Positions 36,365-48,452 of a DNA stretch of 64,000 nt are shown one piece after another (position 1 is the first letter of the stretch; the number at the start of each line of letters is the position of its first letter). The notes below the pieces were generated by a model. The model was not told where the DNA came from. It did not search any database and saw only the letters and a list, made by a program, of their open reading frames with translations. A program made the translations under genes and the position numbers. The stretch spans positions 1,399,790-1,463,789 of the forward strand of contig SIJG01000002.1 in the NCBI GenBank assembly GCA_023374025.1, written 5' to 3'. Origin of the DNA: Heterodera schachtii (lineage: Eukaryota; Nematoda; Chromadorea; Rhabditida; Heteroderidae).

Positions 36365-39300
36365 ATGCCGGTTGGGAGCAGTGCCAACAAATACAACAAC
36401 CGGAGGGTGAGTTCCCCCTCGGCACGGGCAGTGAGTGGTGCGGCTGCTGCTGCATGGACAACTCTCGAGTTCAATCCCGAGAACCCATGCTAATTTGGGT
36501 CCGAGACTGACTCTCGGCTTTTCGTAGTCAAAAATTGAAAACCGATAAAATGACGGCTCTGAAAGGTGCCAAATCATTTATCGGCACGCGGACAAAAATT
36601 TGAAATAGTGCCAATTGGCACGGTGACGAGGGGTGAGTCGGTCGTTCGGGTGGTTGGGGTCAGTCAAAAAAACACGCGGCAGCACCGCGTATCGGCACAC
36701 TGTCCGGCGCCGAGTTGGGCACGGGCAAAGGCACAGAAAATTGTCTGATCCTCGGCCTGTGTTTGTCCCACAGGTCAGCCAGGACTCCAATTTTTCCCAC
36801 CACCACGACAATGACTTCGACTTGGAGCAGCGCAACCGCGAGGCCCTCAAAAGCAACGCGGAGCGGCAGGCGGCGCAACAGTTGGAAAATGCCAAAGTCA
36901 GCGAACGGGGGTGGAGGCACACTCTTGAGAAGGGATTGGAAATTAATGTTGCCAGTGATACTCTCGGTCTTGGGCCATTTAAACCGGGATTCTCGATCTT
37001 GAGGCATTGAAAATTCTCGATGGCTAGCACTCTCGATCCGATTCTCGACTTTCTCCCCTTGGCAAATTTAGTTTTTTTCGTTTTCCTTAAACATTGCCTG
37101 GGGTAAAATTTTTTTTTCTCGATAATTGATTGTGATCAGTACTAATTGATTGTGCCTGATGATTGATTGGTCCGACTAATTGTGCCCATTATCCCGTGCA
37201 GTATAACCCGGTGCTGTTCGCCGTGCAGACCAACGTCGACTTTGACGGCACCATTGACGACGACGCGCCGGTGCACGGCTGTGCCGTGTCATTCAAGGCA
37301 AAGGAGTTCCTTCACATTAAGGCGAGCAAAACAATTTAAAAATCGACATTTTAATGGGGCAATTTGTTGTAGGAGAAGTACAACAACGACTGGTGGATCG
37401 GCAGATTGGTCAAGGAAAGCTGTGAGCTCGGCTTCATCCCGTCGCCCGCCAAGTTGGAGGCGGTACGCCAGGCACAGCAGGGCGGAAAAGGCGCCAAATT
37501 GTGAGCATTTTTTAAACCCTTCGGGCGGGACAATGGAAACAAACAATTATTTAAAAATTCATTCAATTAGTGGAGGCAGTTGAGACCTAATCTTTTTATT
37601 TAATTTGATTTTGCTGATCGAAAATTTGCCGACTTTTCGTTTATCAGACAGATGATTAAAATCTCGAACCAATTAGGGTATTACTAATGGCGATTTTAGC
37701 TATACCATCTGATGTTTATTGATCCTGATCATGCTTTGCCCATTCTGGTCACTAAATTACAAAATCTCATAAAGTCCAATTGTTCGTGTGTTATCTCATC
37801 TTCCCCTCCCTCGTCCCATCGGTTCAGCACCAGCCGCCAGTCAGCCTCCACCACCAATTTGAACGCGTTGGATCGGATGATGCCGACGCCGCGGACGGGC
37901 GGCGGTTCACGCGGCTCCACGCCGCCGACGCCCGCGGAAGGGGACGAGGACGGAGTTGGCGGCGCTGAGACAAACCGAAGCGGACGGTCGGCACAAAACC
38001 AAATGACGTCGACACCGCCAGTGCAGAAGGAGAAGAAGAAGCTGATCTTCAAAAAGGTACCGCCCGCCCCTTTCGTTGGGATAAGCAAAGTGCCGGACTG
38101 ATTGGACCGAGTTGCCCAATGCCCCTGATGGGCCAATTAGTGCAAATTAACCATTAATTACCTCTGTCGCCCACAATTAATCATTTCCCTGAATAGTTAA
38201 GGCCCAACAAATCACTGATTGGCACTTTTCCTCACTTTTTTTTAATTCAAATTTTGCTTTCCTTGTTCAGCAGGAGAACATTCCCCCGTACGATGTTGTG
38301 CCGACCATGCGCCCCGTTGTGCTGGTGGGTCCCTCGTTGAAAGGGTACGAAGTGACGGACATGATGCAGAAGGCCGTGTTCGACTACCTCAAGCATCGGT
38401 TCGAGGGCAGGTCAGTCAGCAAGCAGTGTTGTCCTCCAAGCTCCTCATTTTTGCACATTGTCTAACAAAATATCCCCCATTTGGACTTTTTGCGCCCCTG
38501 GGAGAATTCGTCTTGGCCAATTCATAATTAATGCCCTTAGGGGTTTCCCGAAATTTCAAGAAACCGACTAATAGAACCAAAATCTGCTCCAAATCTCAAA
38601 TGACTTTCCACACCTTCCCCGGGGCTTTTCTTTGCTTCGTCATTTCGGCTTTTTCTTCTGTCAATGTCCCCCGGGGCTTATTTCCCCGGGAGGTGCCATT
38701 GCCTTTTGATGCCCTTCTCGCTGTTAAGGATCATTATCACACGGGTGACGGCAGACATTTCGCTGGCCAAACGATCGCTGCTCAACAATCCCACGAAGCG
38801 GGCGATGATGGAAAGGGCCAATTCGCGGTCGAGCAATTCTCTCGGTAACTGTTGCCAATATCGGGCTTACTTTTATGCTTCCGAGCCTAAGAAGCTGGGA
38901 TTAGACGGGATAAAGCCACTCATTTTTCAAACATTGGCACCAATAGACACAAAATTGGGTCCCCGGGAATAAGACCGAAATTTTAAGTTTTTAGGCTTCC
39001 ATTAGGATGAGAGATCCGCAAATAAAAATATTATTAATTTTCAGCTTATTCCCCCCCTTTTTTTAAGCCGAAATCCAAGCGGAGATTGAGCGCATCTTCG
39101 AGTTCGCGCGTTCCATGCAGTTGGTGGTGCTCGACTGCGACACCATTAACCACCCGTCCCAATTGGCGAAGACATCGCTGGCACCGATCCACGTGTTCAT
39201 CAAGATCAGTTCGCCAAAAGTTAGTGGGCGGGGGGGGGAAGGGGAGGAGAAAGGAGGAAAAGCTTGTGATCAGAGCTATTTCTGATCAGTGAATTTTTCT

Positions 39301-40863
39301 GATCAAATCGGGAAGTTTTATCAGTGAACACTGCTGGTTTATCAAAAAGATAAATTTTTCTTCTAATAAGAAAGGATGCTTTGTTAGCTGATCAATCGGC
39401 TGATCACCGATCAGTTAAACGGATTTCAAACCAATCAAATTTTAAACTGTGCTTAAATTTGCAGGTATTACAACGGCTGATCAAAACGCGGGGAAAGTCG
39501 CAGATGCGCAATATGAATGTGCAAATGGTGGCAGCTGAAAAATTGGCACAATGCCCTCCGGTGAGAAAATTGTTTTACTTATTGGGTATATGCTCCCAGG
39601 GAGGGGATTATTAGAAAAATGGAAGCTAATTAGTATGATCAGTCGAGAATCGAACCTTTCCGAGACTCGAGAACCGAGACCGTTAGTCAAGAGCAGCCCC
39701 GCCTAATTAGTGGTCGGGATTCTTTCTATTCGTTTTTTGGCATTACCAGCACTGACAAATTCAACTATGCCCATTTAAGGACGCGTTCGACGTCATTCTC
39801 GACGAGAATCAGCTGGAGGACGCGTGTGAGCACCTCGCGGACTATTTGGAGTCCTATTGGCGTGCCACTCATCCGCCCGTCCGCTCGCCGCCGCGCATAA
39901 AACGCGGCCCAATGGCCAACCGCGGACCGGTGGCTGCCGCCTTTACGCCCGCCCAAATGATGCAGGTAGGAGAAGAAGCTGCCTTCCAGCATTTTCGTTG
40001 GCTTATCATTCAATGCCATGGCATTTTTGATAGCACTAGCTGATCATTTGCTCCTAAAACATTTATCCCCTTGATCACTGACCTGGGCTCATTTCCTTGA
40101 CATTTATAAAATGCTTAATAAGATATTAACAAAATTACAATTCTTTAATTTGGACCAATCAATTAATTGGGTTGATCAGTAGCTCTGATCATTGCTTTTC
40201 AAAATGTTGATCAGTGATTTGATTTGTTTTTTTTACCGGTCAATTAATTAATTAATTAATCGAGTTGATCACTGCTTATAATTGCTTTACAAAATATCGT
40301 TCAATTGTGATTTATTTATTCATTAAAAAGCCAATGATTTCCTTGAATAATCGTTTCGTGAGTAATCAGCAGCTGATTAGCTTATGTCATTAATCAATTA
40401 TCTGTTAATCCATCATTTATCATTTCTCTTTTTCAGGGTGCCCATTTCGGCTCGCCCTTTTACCATTCGTCCGCCGCTGCTCAGAATTCGTCCGCCAATA
40501 ACACTCCGCCCCAATCGCAACGTGTGCCAACCATCGCAGTACAGCAGGTAAAAGCGACTCGAAAAAGCCAAATCAGCAGCAAAATGCCAAAACAAACGAA
40601 AGCACCCCGATTCTATGTTTTTGGGCCAATCTCCCAATTTTTGGGTAATTCTCATATTCATTTTGGAGACCATTTCTTGGCATTTTGAGGACAAGCCCGA
40701 TTTTCGAGGGCAAATCTCTGTGTTTTGAAATGCCAGTTCATTTATTTGTTGATCAGTTGCTGATCACCCACCTTTTTAGCCGAGTTTGCCGTTTGGACCT
40801 GGCGCCAATTATGCAAATAATGGCATTCCCGCGGATGATGAGCAAATGAACTTCAGCAGCTGA
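36365..40863 (+). CDS. ccb-1: Voltage-gated calcium channel beta subunit (CCB-1-like)
   Basis: Twelve exons: 36365-36406, 36774-36896, 37202-37321, 37373-37500, 37828-38056, 38271-38410, 38729-38844, 39068-39219, 39465-39560, 39780-39965, 40437-40547 and 40780-40863; 508 residues, all phases agree. CaV beta subunits bind the alpha1 I-II linker and control channel trafficking and gating. Seen: FAVQTN and [20 protein letters not shown] with [13 protein letters not shown] (SH3-like, about residues 56-137), a Ser/Thr-rich HOOK region, then [59 protein letters not shown] and [20 protein letters not shown] (guanylate-kinase-like domain, about 215-415). The intron after 37321 has a GC donor (AAGgcgagc). 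Exons 7, 8 and 10 use AAG acceptors. The 14-residue first exon is the least certain part; alternative first exons are common in this family. Confidence 0.95.
37322..37372 (+). other. GC-AG intron in ccb-1
   Basis: A 51-bp intron with donor GCGAGC and acceptor TTGTAG. The protein match on both sides (FLHIK, then [10 protein letters not shown]) leaves no GT alternative. Confidence 0.9.
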
Positions 40864-41249
40864 ACGGACAGATTGATGGACAACAAATGATGACGGAAAG
40901 GCTTCCGCGCGGCAGCGCCGAGTCGGCAGGTCAAACAACACGTGGAGAGACCGAATGCAAGCTTTTGCGGCCGAATGCCGGACAGAATTGGCGCTTCTTC
41001 CTGCTGGTGGCGAGGTGCCATCGGTCGTCCGCTTGGCTTTGGCACTATTCTTACGCTGCTGTTTTGCTTCAGTCCGATCACTCACCCATCTACTGATTCG
41101 CTCGCTGTCCTCCCCTCCGCTTCTGATCAATCGATGCTTCTTCTCTTTTGGACGGGTGTCTCTCTCTCTCTCCCCCCCCCCCCCCTCCGCTCTCTTTGCT
41201 CATCCCAAACAATCGCAAAATGGCATATCCTTCTCACCCATTTTCACTC

Positions 41250-41333
<84 letters not shown>

Positions 41334-42204
41334 TCTCTGCTGGCCAACAAATCGCCTCGATTTGGGTGTCTTCCCATACCCTTCACATTTTTTTTGTGTT
41401 GTCCATTCTCTGATGGCTCGCGTTGTTCGAGAGTCTCGGCCATTAAATGAGAGAGATTAGGGGAAACAATCAAATTCACTTCCAATTCTCGAAACGACAC
41501 AATTTTTATTGGACCCATCCCAAAATACCGCAAAATTTACTTAATTTGTTTTTATTATTATTATTTTATCATTTGCTCCAGAAAATAAAATAATAAAAGA
41601 TTAAAACTCAATCAAAATAATAAATCTTATCAAATTTGAAAAAAAATTGAATTTGAATTTCCATAAAATAATTTTAAACAATTTGAAGTAACATGGAAAA
41701 TCACTTTTATTGACAATAATTTGTTGAACAATTAATTAATGAACGATGGATGCCACAAAATATGGGAATACTTTTCATTGTTTTGGATGACAACAGAAGC
41801 AGCAGAGAAAAGGGACCTCGAAAATGGGTCGTACAGAAGAGAAATAAATAAACGGAAAAAGCCCAACGAAACGGACAGAAAATGGGTAAGGGGGATGGGG
41901 GGGGGGCAATTAGTGTTGCTAAAGAGTCTCGACTCGAGAAAGGCTTGGATTTTTGGACAAGAAAATCTCGGGCGATCAGTCTCATTCTCTAGCTCAATCT
42001 CGGTCTCCAGCAACACAAGAGAAATGACTGAAGAAAGGACAAATTCCAATTTCAATTAAAACTAAATGACCGTGGAAAGGTGTGTGGCTGTTAATTGAAA
42101 AGATTAAAATGTCAATCATTTTGGCAGTTTGCCATTCAACAATTTAAATAATCAATCGGTGCCCCTTTTGCGCCGTCTCTGCTGGTGATCAGCTATTGCT
42201 CTGA
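40864..42204. other. 3' flank of ccb-1 and intergenic region
   Basis: No gene seen. It holds a CT microsatellite and, at 41925-42010, a TCTCGACTCGAG-rich patch. The ccb-1 and Regnase genes converge across this interval. Confidence 0.5.
41253..41330 (+). repeat. (CT)n microsatellite
   Basis: About 75 bp of uninterrupted CT dinucleotides in the 3' flank of ccb-1. Confidence 0.98.
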
Positions 42205-45200
42205 TCAGTGTCCGCTTCCTCCGCGCTGCTGGTGATCAGCTACTGCTGCTTCTGCTACTCCTTCCCCCGCTTCTTCCTCCGTCCCTCCGTCGTCGTTTTC
42301 GTCCGCAAATCCCTTCTGAAAAGCGATGATCCGTTGGCACAACCGTTGTGCGTCCGTCTCCTTCGGATGCGCTCCCATCACCGCCAAAACTGTCGTCTCG
42401 GGGAACAGCTGGCACAGGTGGTACTGCAGGCGTTGCCGTTGTTGCTCCGCCGCGTCGCCCGGGGGAAACTCGGCATTGGCACTGGTGCCCGTTGCTGGAG
42501 GGCACAACGCTGTACATAAAAAATTGTTTTAATGGGCTCATCCTTTAATCAGTGAATCTTTTTAAATTCAATTGGTATCGAGGGTTTTTTTGGGAATTTT
42601 CGAGTTTTTAAATGGGCCAGACAAATGCCAAAAACAGAATTAGTCGGATCAAATCAAATGGGAGTGCCAGAAGATTTGTGAAATTTTATCTGCCATTTTA
42701 CATTGCGCCACTGCCGCGCCGCTCAGACTGAACTCGCAATTTCCCCACACCGCGGAGCTGGGCGAGTACATGTACTGCTTGGGCTTCTGCTGCTGCTGGG
42801 CGGGCGCGGACAGAATGCGCGACAGCGGAGAATGTGACGACGACGAATTGTATTGTTGCTGTTGTGGCGGTCGTGCCGTGGCGGGAACGGACAGCGCAAC
42901 TGCGGCGGTGGACGTGAAGTTCGGCGGCACAGCGACGGCGCCTGCGGGGCTCGACTCGAAACGGAACAGCGGCAGATGGCCATGTCGCGGGAACGGCGGG
43001 GACAGCAGCAACTGTTGCTGATCGTGCTGCAAATAAATTGAAATAAAATTTCGATCATGAAACGGCACGGCACAAAAGTTCAACGGTTGATCTTGAGAAA
43101 GCGCGATGTTTCTCGACTGTTATGCTGTTCAAGAGTCTCATTCGACTCGAGGGAAGTCTCGAGTTTTTTTGGTTTCGGTCTCGGGAAATTTTGGGTCTCG
43201 AAAAGCACTATTAAGCTAGGCTCGATTCTCGGGCTAAAATAAATCCAGGATTAGCTACAACACCTCCCTTATAAGCCAAACTCTCGGAAATTCGGATATT
43301 TCCCTCCCGTAATACAGTATCATTCGACCTGCAGTTGCACTCCCGACTGTATGCGTACAGTACCCCCACCCACCGTAATCGATGTTTGTTGGTTCTCTTC
43401 CCGCTGTTTGATTCGCTGCTCGTCCTCCATTTGTGCCGTCGTTGGTGATGCCAATCCGCCCAACAATGGCGGCGCAACAGTTGCGCCTCCTCCGCAGTTC
43501 AATGACCGCGTCCGTCCCACGTTGTTGTGCCGTGCCGTCGTCGGCAACAGCGAAGAAGACGAAGAAGAAGCATTTTGCCTCTGCGAGTGTTCTGCGATCA
43601 TTGAGGGCCCTGAAGGCAAACATTAAAATGGAATTAAATTTTAATTACCCTTAATTATCCTCCTTTTTAATTACCCTCCCCTAAAACTCACTTGCGGCCA
43701 ACAGTTGTTTTGAATTTTCGATGCCAATTCCGTTTGCTATTCTGCTGGCCAACCGCTCGGTTGCACTGATCCAAACGCCGTTCACTCTTTCCGGATGGAA
43801 ATACCTTTAAAAATTTATTTAAATTATATTTGTTCATTTATATTTTTTTGGCATAATTACGCCTTTGTCCATGCCGTGCCATTCACTCACTTGCATTTGT
43901 TGCCATAGGTGCACTTTTTTGCGTAAGGGCACAGCTGAGCATTCAGCGGAGTGTGCGCAAAGGTCAGAAATTGATCCAATTTGGGCCCACGTCGCCCCAG
44001 GGGATCATCAGGCGGCATAAACCTTCAAAATAATTACATCCTAATTAATTTTTACCCAATTTTCGGCAAATTTTCGGTTTTTGGCAATTAGTCTTTCACA
44101 TTCTCTATCCCAACTCACTTCCCGTCCACAAAGCTGTACATCAGCAACAAATTCTCGACCACCGCGCGCCACCGTGGATTCTCGCGCACCAAGTCGCGGT
44201 ACTCGTCGTTGGACACAATCACCGCCTGTTTCTCGGCGGCCGTCTTCAGAATGTAACGGTCGTCATGGCACACAATGCGACGCCCGCCTCTGAAAGCGCA
44301 CGGCATTTTTGCAAATAATGACCAATAAAACGCTAATGAATGGCATCGGATCATTTCTGTTTGATAGTGATTGCTTCTGATCGCATTGATTTGGCTTTAA
44401 GATATTTATAATAGACCGGTGAAAACCTAAGCTCACTCACAAATGAACTTTAATTGATCCATTAATCTGCTGATCAAAACTGATCAATGAGGAAGAGTGA
44501 TCACTGATCGGAGTAAATGTGACTTAACATTTGTTCAAATGATCACTTATCTTTTGAAATTTTTTTTATATTAATCTCTTATCTGTTAACATTTGATCAC
44601 TTATCTGATCATTAATGATCGAAATGTTCGCTGATCAGCAGCTCATCGAACCGATTTAGGCTGATCAGAAAAAACAAATAACTTACGTTCGCCTGCTCGG
44701 CGTCCACACCAACCGGCGCTCGGCCTCCAACTCGAGCAGAATGTGCTGGTCCACAATCGGTGAGTCGGGCCGGGGCTGTTCCCGGCGGAAGTTCGGCACG
44801 AACACCAAAATGTCGGTGTGGCCACGGCGGACAAAAAATTGGACACACTCGCGGATGCCACCGCAGGAGAACACCGTTTTGTTGCCATGGCTGAAATTGA
44901 TTGGATTTCAACGGGGGAGGACATGCTGATGAGGTCGGGAATCGAGATCGGAAAAGCCATGGATGAAATTGATCGAAACTCAAATAAAAAACGCATTTTC
45001 ACAATTCGAGACCGAGACTCTCGAGCATTGGGAACTCTTACAAAGCCAAAGGGAAGAAGTTTGTCGAAAAAATGAAGATATCTTTTTAAATAATTTAAAA
45101 ACATAATAAAAAGAGATTAATTAAACACCTAAGCAGTGATTAAATATTAATTGCCTTTTTATTTTAAAAGGGATTTTAATTTTTCTTAATTTGCTATGTA

Positions 45201-47038
45201 GGCTTGGTGGCTCAGTTGGTTATTTGCTCGCCCTTTTCACCAAAATGCCCGGGTTCAATTCCCCTCGGCGCATCAGTTGATTTCCAATTGTCCAACCAAT
45301 TAAAATGGCTTTTGGAATTGCAGAAATGCGCTAAAATAACCCGAAAAATGGGCAAGGAACTCCGTGAATGGTGACAATGGCATTTTGCCTGTCTCACTGT
45401 TCTCCGTGTTCCTCTCACAACAACCTTTTGTTTTTTTTAAAAATTAAATTTAACATTTAAAATTTGATTCGAGTCAGTCACCGGTATCCGTAGGGATGTG
45501 CGAGAATCTCGGTTCCCGAGTCGAGAATTTTCTCGAGTCTTTTGGCTTTTGATTCTTTTTGGTCTTCCCCCCCCCAGGCCCGTAACCAGGAAAAAATTTC
45601 GGGAGGGGCAACCGAAGAGCTTTTTTTTTTTTTTGCTCTTCGGGCCAGAAAATTTTTTTTTTCTCCATCTTATATTTAAAATTGCCGGCGCCGACAGCAA
45701 AAAATAGAAAAAATAGCCGATTTCGCGTCAAAAAATGACTACATTTTTGCATTTTTTTGGGCTTCAAGGTTCAAAAATAAAGGTAAAATAGCGGTCCGGC
45801 GGTGCCGATAGGCGCCGCCGGGAAAATTTTTTTGTTTTAATGCATTTTGTTAAGAAATTTGGTTAAAAAATTTTAAAAAATTGCTCATTTTTACTGGAAA
45901 ATTTTTTCATTTTTCATTTCGGGGGGGGGGGGGGGCAACTGCCCCCCCTTGCCCCCCTGGTTACGGGCCTGCCCCCCCCCCATTTTCCCCCATTTTCGTC
46001 TGTCTGTCTCTCTCATAAACCCACTTCATTGCGATGTTGCTGCCGTCCACCACAATTGGTCGTAACTGTGCCGTTGTCGTGTTCTTCAGCTGCTGCGGTT
46101 GTGCCGTCGTCGCTCGTTGCGTTTGGCCAGCGGACGACGACGGCAAAGACTGACGGCGCTGGTCGCGATCCAATTTGATCAGCTCGATTAGCACCAGATC
46201 CTGCTGGGACAAAAAAGTAATTGGGTGATCAACAGCAAAGCTAGAAGAAGTGATTTGCTGGAACCCTGGGATTATGCTTTACTCATTAGGACGATAATTA
46301 GCTGTAATTAGGCTTAATGAGTTTTGGCCGAAGCGATAAAACACATTTTTTCAAGTGCAAATTGACCAGATTGTCCACCTGCTGTTGCTCTTTGCCATTG
46401 CCCAAATGTCGCAGCACCGTTCGCAAGTCGTTTTCCGTGTAACCAAGTCGCGTGGCGAACTCCAACAGTTGCGAGTCAATCGCCGGCGGTGCTTCGCCGG
46501 CGGCGTTAGCGAGTGTGCCAATGCCACAGGCGGATGAGCTGCCGCAGTCGCTGCTCGTCTCGCGCGACAGCAGCAAATGCTGTTGCTCACCTTAAGAAGG
46601 CAGGGAAATGTCAACAAGATTGGGTCTTTGTACTAATCAGCCAGTGATCAGTGCCAAAATACAATGCCAGTGCTCCGATCTGTTATTTCTCATTATCACC
46701 TGGGCACTGATCACAAAAAAGTGACCAATGCCAAGACAAGCCTTGTCCCGATCATGCGATCCCGTCAATAAACCAAGCAGCTCACCCTCTGAACAGCTTG
46801 AGTAGCACGAGTCGACCAACGAGCTGGCACTGGCATTGCCAACCGTTGTAGCCGATGCTGACTGATGTTGTTGTTTCTGTTGCGGCGATGCTTTTTTCAT
46901 TTGAATGGGCAGACTGATCCGTTGCTGAACAACCGACGGCGGTGAACAACACGTGCCATGTCCGCCAGCAGGCTGAAGGGAAGCGGAGGCGAATAACAAC
47001 GGATGGTCGGCACGGTGTTGAGCGACCTGTGGTGGCAT
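42205..47038 (-). CDS. rege-1: Regnase-1/ZC3H12-type endoribonuclease (REGE-1-like)
   Basis: Ten exons on the minus strand: 46786-47038, 46343-46590, 46025-46203, 44687-44890, 44119-44289, 43891-44022, 43692-43804, 43374-43609, 42702-43026 and 42205-42509; 721 residues, all in phase. Regnase enzymes cleave stem-loops in target mRNA 3' UTRs. Domains: UBA-like ([20 protein letters not shown], about 118-165); PIN/NYN nuclease with VVDGSNIAM (Asp220), [22 protein letters not shown] (Asp304/305) and VSNDEYRD (Asp323); CCCH finger [17 protein letters not shown] (C383, C389, C395, H399); a long Gln/Ser/Pro-rich linker; and a C-terminal CUE-like helix set ([20 protein letters not shown], about 650-685). 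All expected acidic active-site residues are present. The start is uncertain: an ATG at 47358 opens a possible extra exon, but its phase does not fit. The 1.1-kb intron 3 carries a hAT-like element and a tRNA-like sequence. Confidence 0.95.
45201..45273 (+). pseudogene. tRNA-like sequence with A and B boxes
   Basis: TGGCTCAGTTGG matches the A box and GGTTCAATTCC the B box at normal tRNA spacing (44 bases between box starts). The acceptor stem and the anticodon arm do not pair well, so this is a degenerate tRNA or the head of a tRNA-derived SINE, inside an intron of the Regnase gene on the opposite strand. Confidence 0.5.
45575..45971. mobile_element. 397-bp hAT-like non-autonomous element
   Basis: Terminal inverted repeats CAGGCCCGTAACCAGG and CCTGGTTACGGGCCTG (16 bp perfect), followed inward by G/C-rich sub-terminal runs. 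Flanks are CCCCCCCC on both sides, compatible with an 8-bp target-site duplication but also with insertion in a C run. The internal sequence is AT-rich and non-coding. This terminal sequence is typical of hAT MITEs in many animals. Confidence 0.75.
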
Positions 47039-48240
47039 GGACCAATTAACACCAATTAGCCAAAGCATTATAATTAATGGCCATATTAGGAGGGCATAAA
47101 GTGCCGAAGACCCGCAGAACGGATCAAGAATTATTCCGTTCGGGGTTTAATGTCAGCGAAAACTCTATGAAAGAGTGATCAGCAAGTGAAATACATTAAA
47201 ATGTCAACAAAAATTCCAATCAATTAGTGAATTTTTTGTTCGAAGTGCCAACCGAAATCGATGCTTCCGCCGCTCCCTTCGGCAGCACTCTGCGCAACGG
47301 CGCAGTGTTGACGGGTCGGCGTGCCCTCCGGCTTTGCTAACGACGGTGAGCAGCTCATAATAACCCCACAGGGGATAAATCGACAAAGTATCTGGCACCA
47401 AAATTATTAGGGGATAATTACAATACAAAAGAGGGGCGACAATTGTGGTGGCATTCTCCCTGACAAAATGAGTCGTTAATGCGATATCATATTTTGATTT
47501 CTGAGTTTGAAAGGAATCAATTTTGTAAATGCGGGATTCTGAAAATGCTTATGCGCGGATTTGAGGGGATTAAGGGCGATTAGCGAAGGGAGGGGCGCGG
47601 GGGAAGGCGTGGGAGGGGGGAGGGAATTAAAATAATTAATTAGCACAATGGCAAAGAGGGCACAGCATTTTGCATTGAAAATGATGAATTAGCTGTACAG
47701 AATTAGGAGAGAAAGGAGGGGCGGCGGAGGTACAATGGCAATGCCATTATCGCTAATGGAAGAGAGTGGCAGCCGGTGAAACTGATGCCTTCGGGGAAGG
47801 TCAAAACGCCATAAAAAAAGGACCACGAACGGCTGGGCTTTTTGAAGTGATGCCGCCGACAGCCCATCCTAATTACCTAATTAGAGGGGTTAATTGGTTC
47901 TAAAATGAAGTGGTTGATCGCCAAATGAAGGTCACCCCATACATATCATTTTGCTTGTGTTCGGTTTTCTCGCCCAGTGCTATTTTTTATCCGAAAGTTC
48001 GGAGGCATTTAAGGAAATTTGGGTCAGTGCCACAAAAAATTATGACAACTTTTTATGCTGGAATTAAAATTCGGAACTTTCAAAACTGTGTTTTAAAGGT
48101 AATGATGAATGAATGAATGGCCTCCGTTTGTTCGTCCGCTTTTTGGTCGAATGACGAAAAATGACGACGGAATAAAAATGATCAAATAATTATATATATA
48201 TATATACCTGCTTGGGATTGGGACCATTGGACTAAACGCC

Positions 48241-48452
48241 GTGGGGGCGGGAGAGGGGGGGGGGGGGAGGGGGGGGGAACGGGTTTCCTGCCCCCTCCCC
48301 CCCCCCTCCGTAAGCATTTTGTATGTATGCATAAGGGGGGGGGGGGGGGGGAGAAACGACGTAAAAGGGGAGGAAAGGAGTGACGTAAAAGGGGGCGGGG
48401 GTAATGGAGAAAAAAGGGGGACAAAAAAGGGGGGTAATTGGGGGGGGGGGGC
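48241..48452 (+). other. G-run cluster, potential G-quadruplex region
   Basis: About 210 bp with many runs of 4-16 G on the plus strand, broken by one C-rich segment (48292-48308). Four or more G tracts lie within short distances repeatedly. Confidence 0.8.

Noticed and set aside
44935..45035. Apparent exon continuation rich in Arg/Asp on the plus strand
   Set aside because: It lies in an intron of the Regnase gene and consists of the dispersed TCTCGA-type repeat.
47204..47428. Possible upstream exon of the Regnase gene
   Set aside because: It has an ATG and an open frame, but its donor phase does not match the next exon, so I kept the start at 47038.
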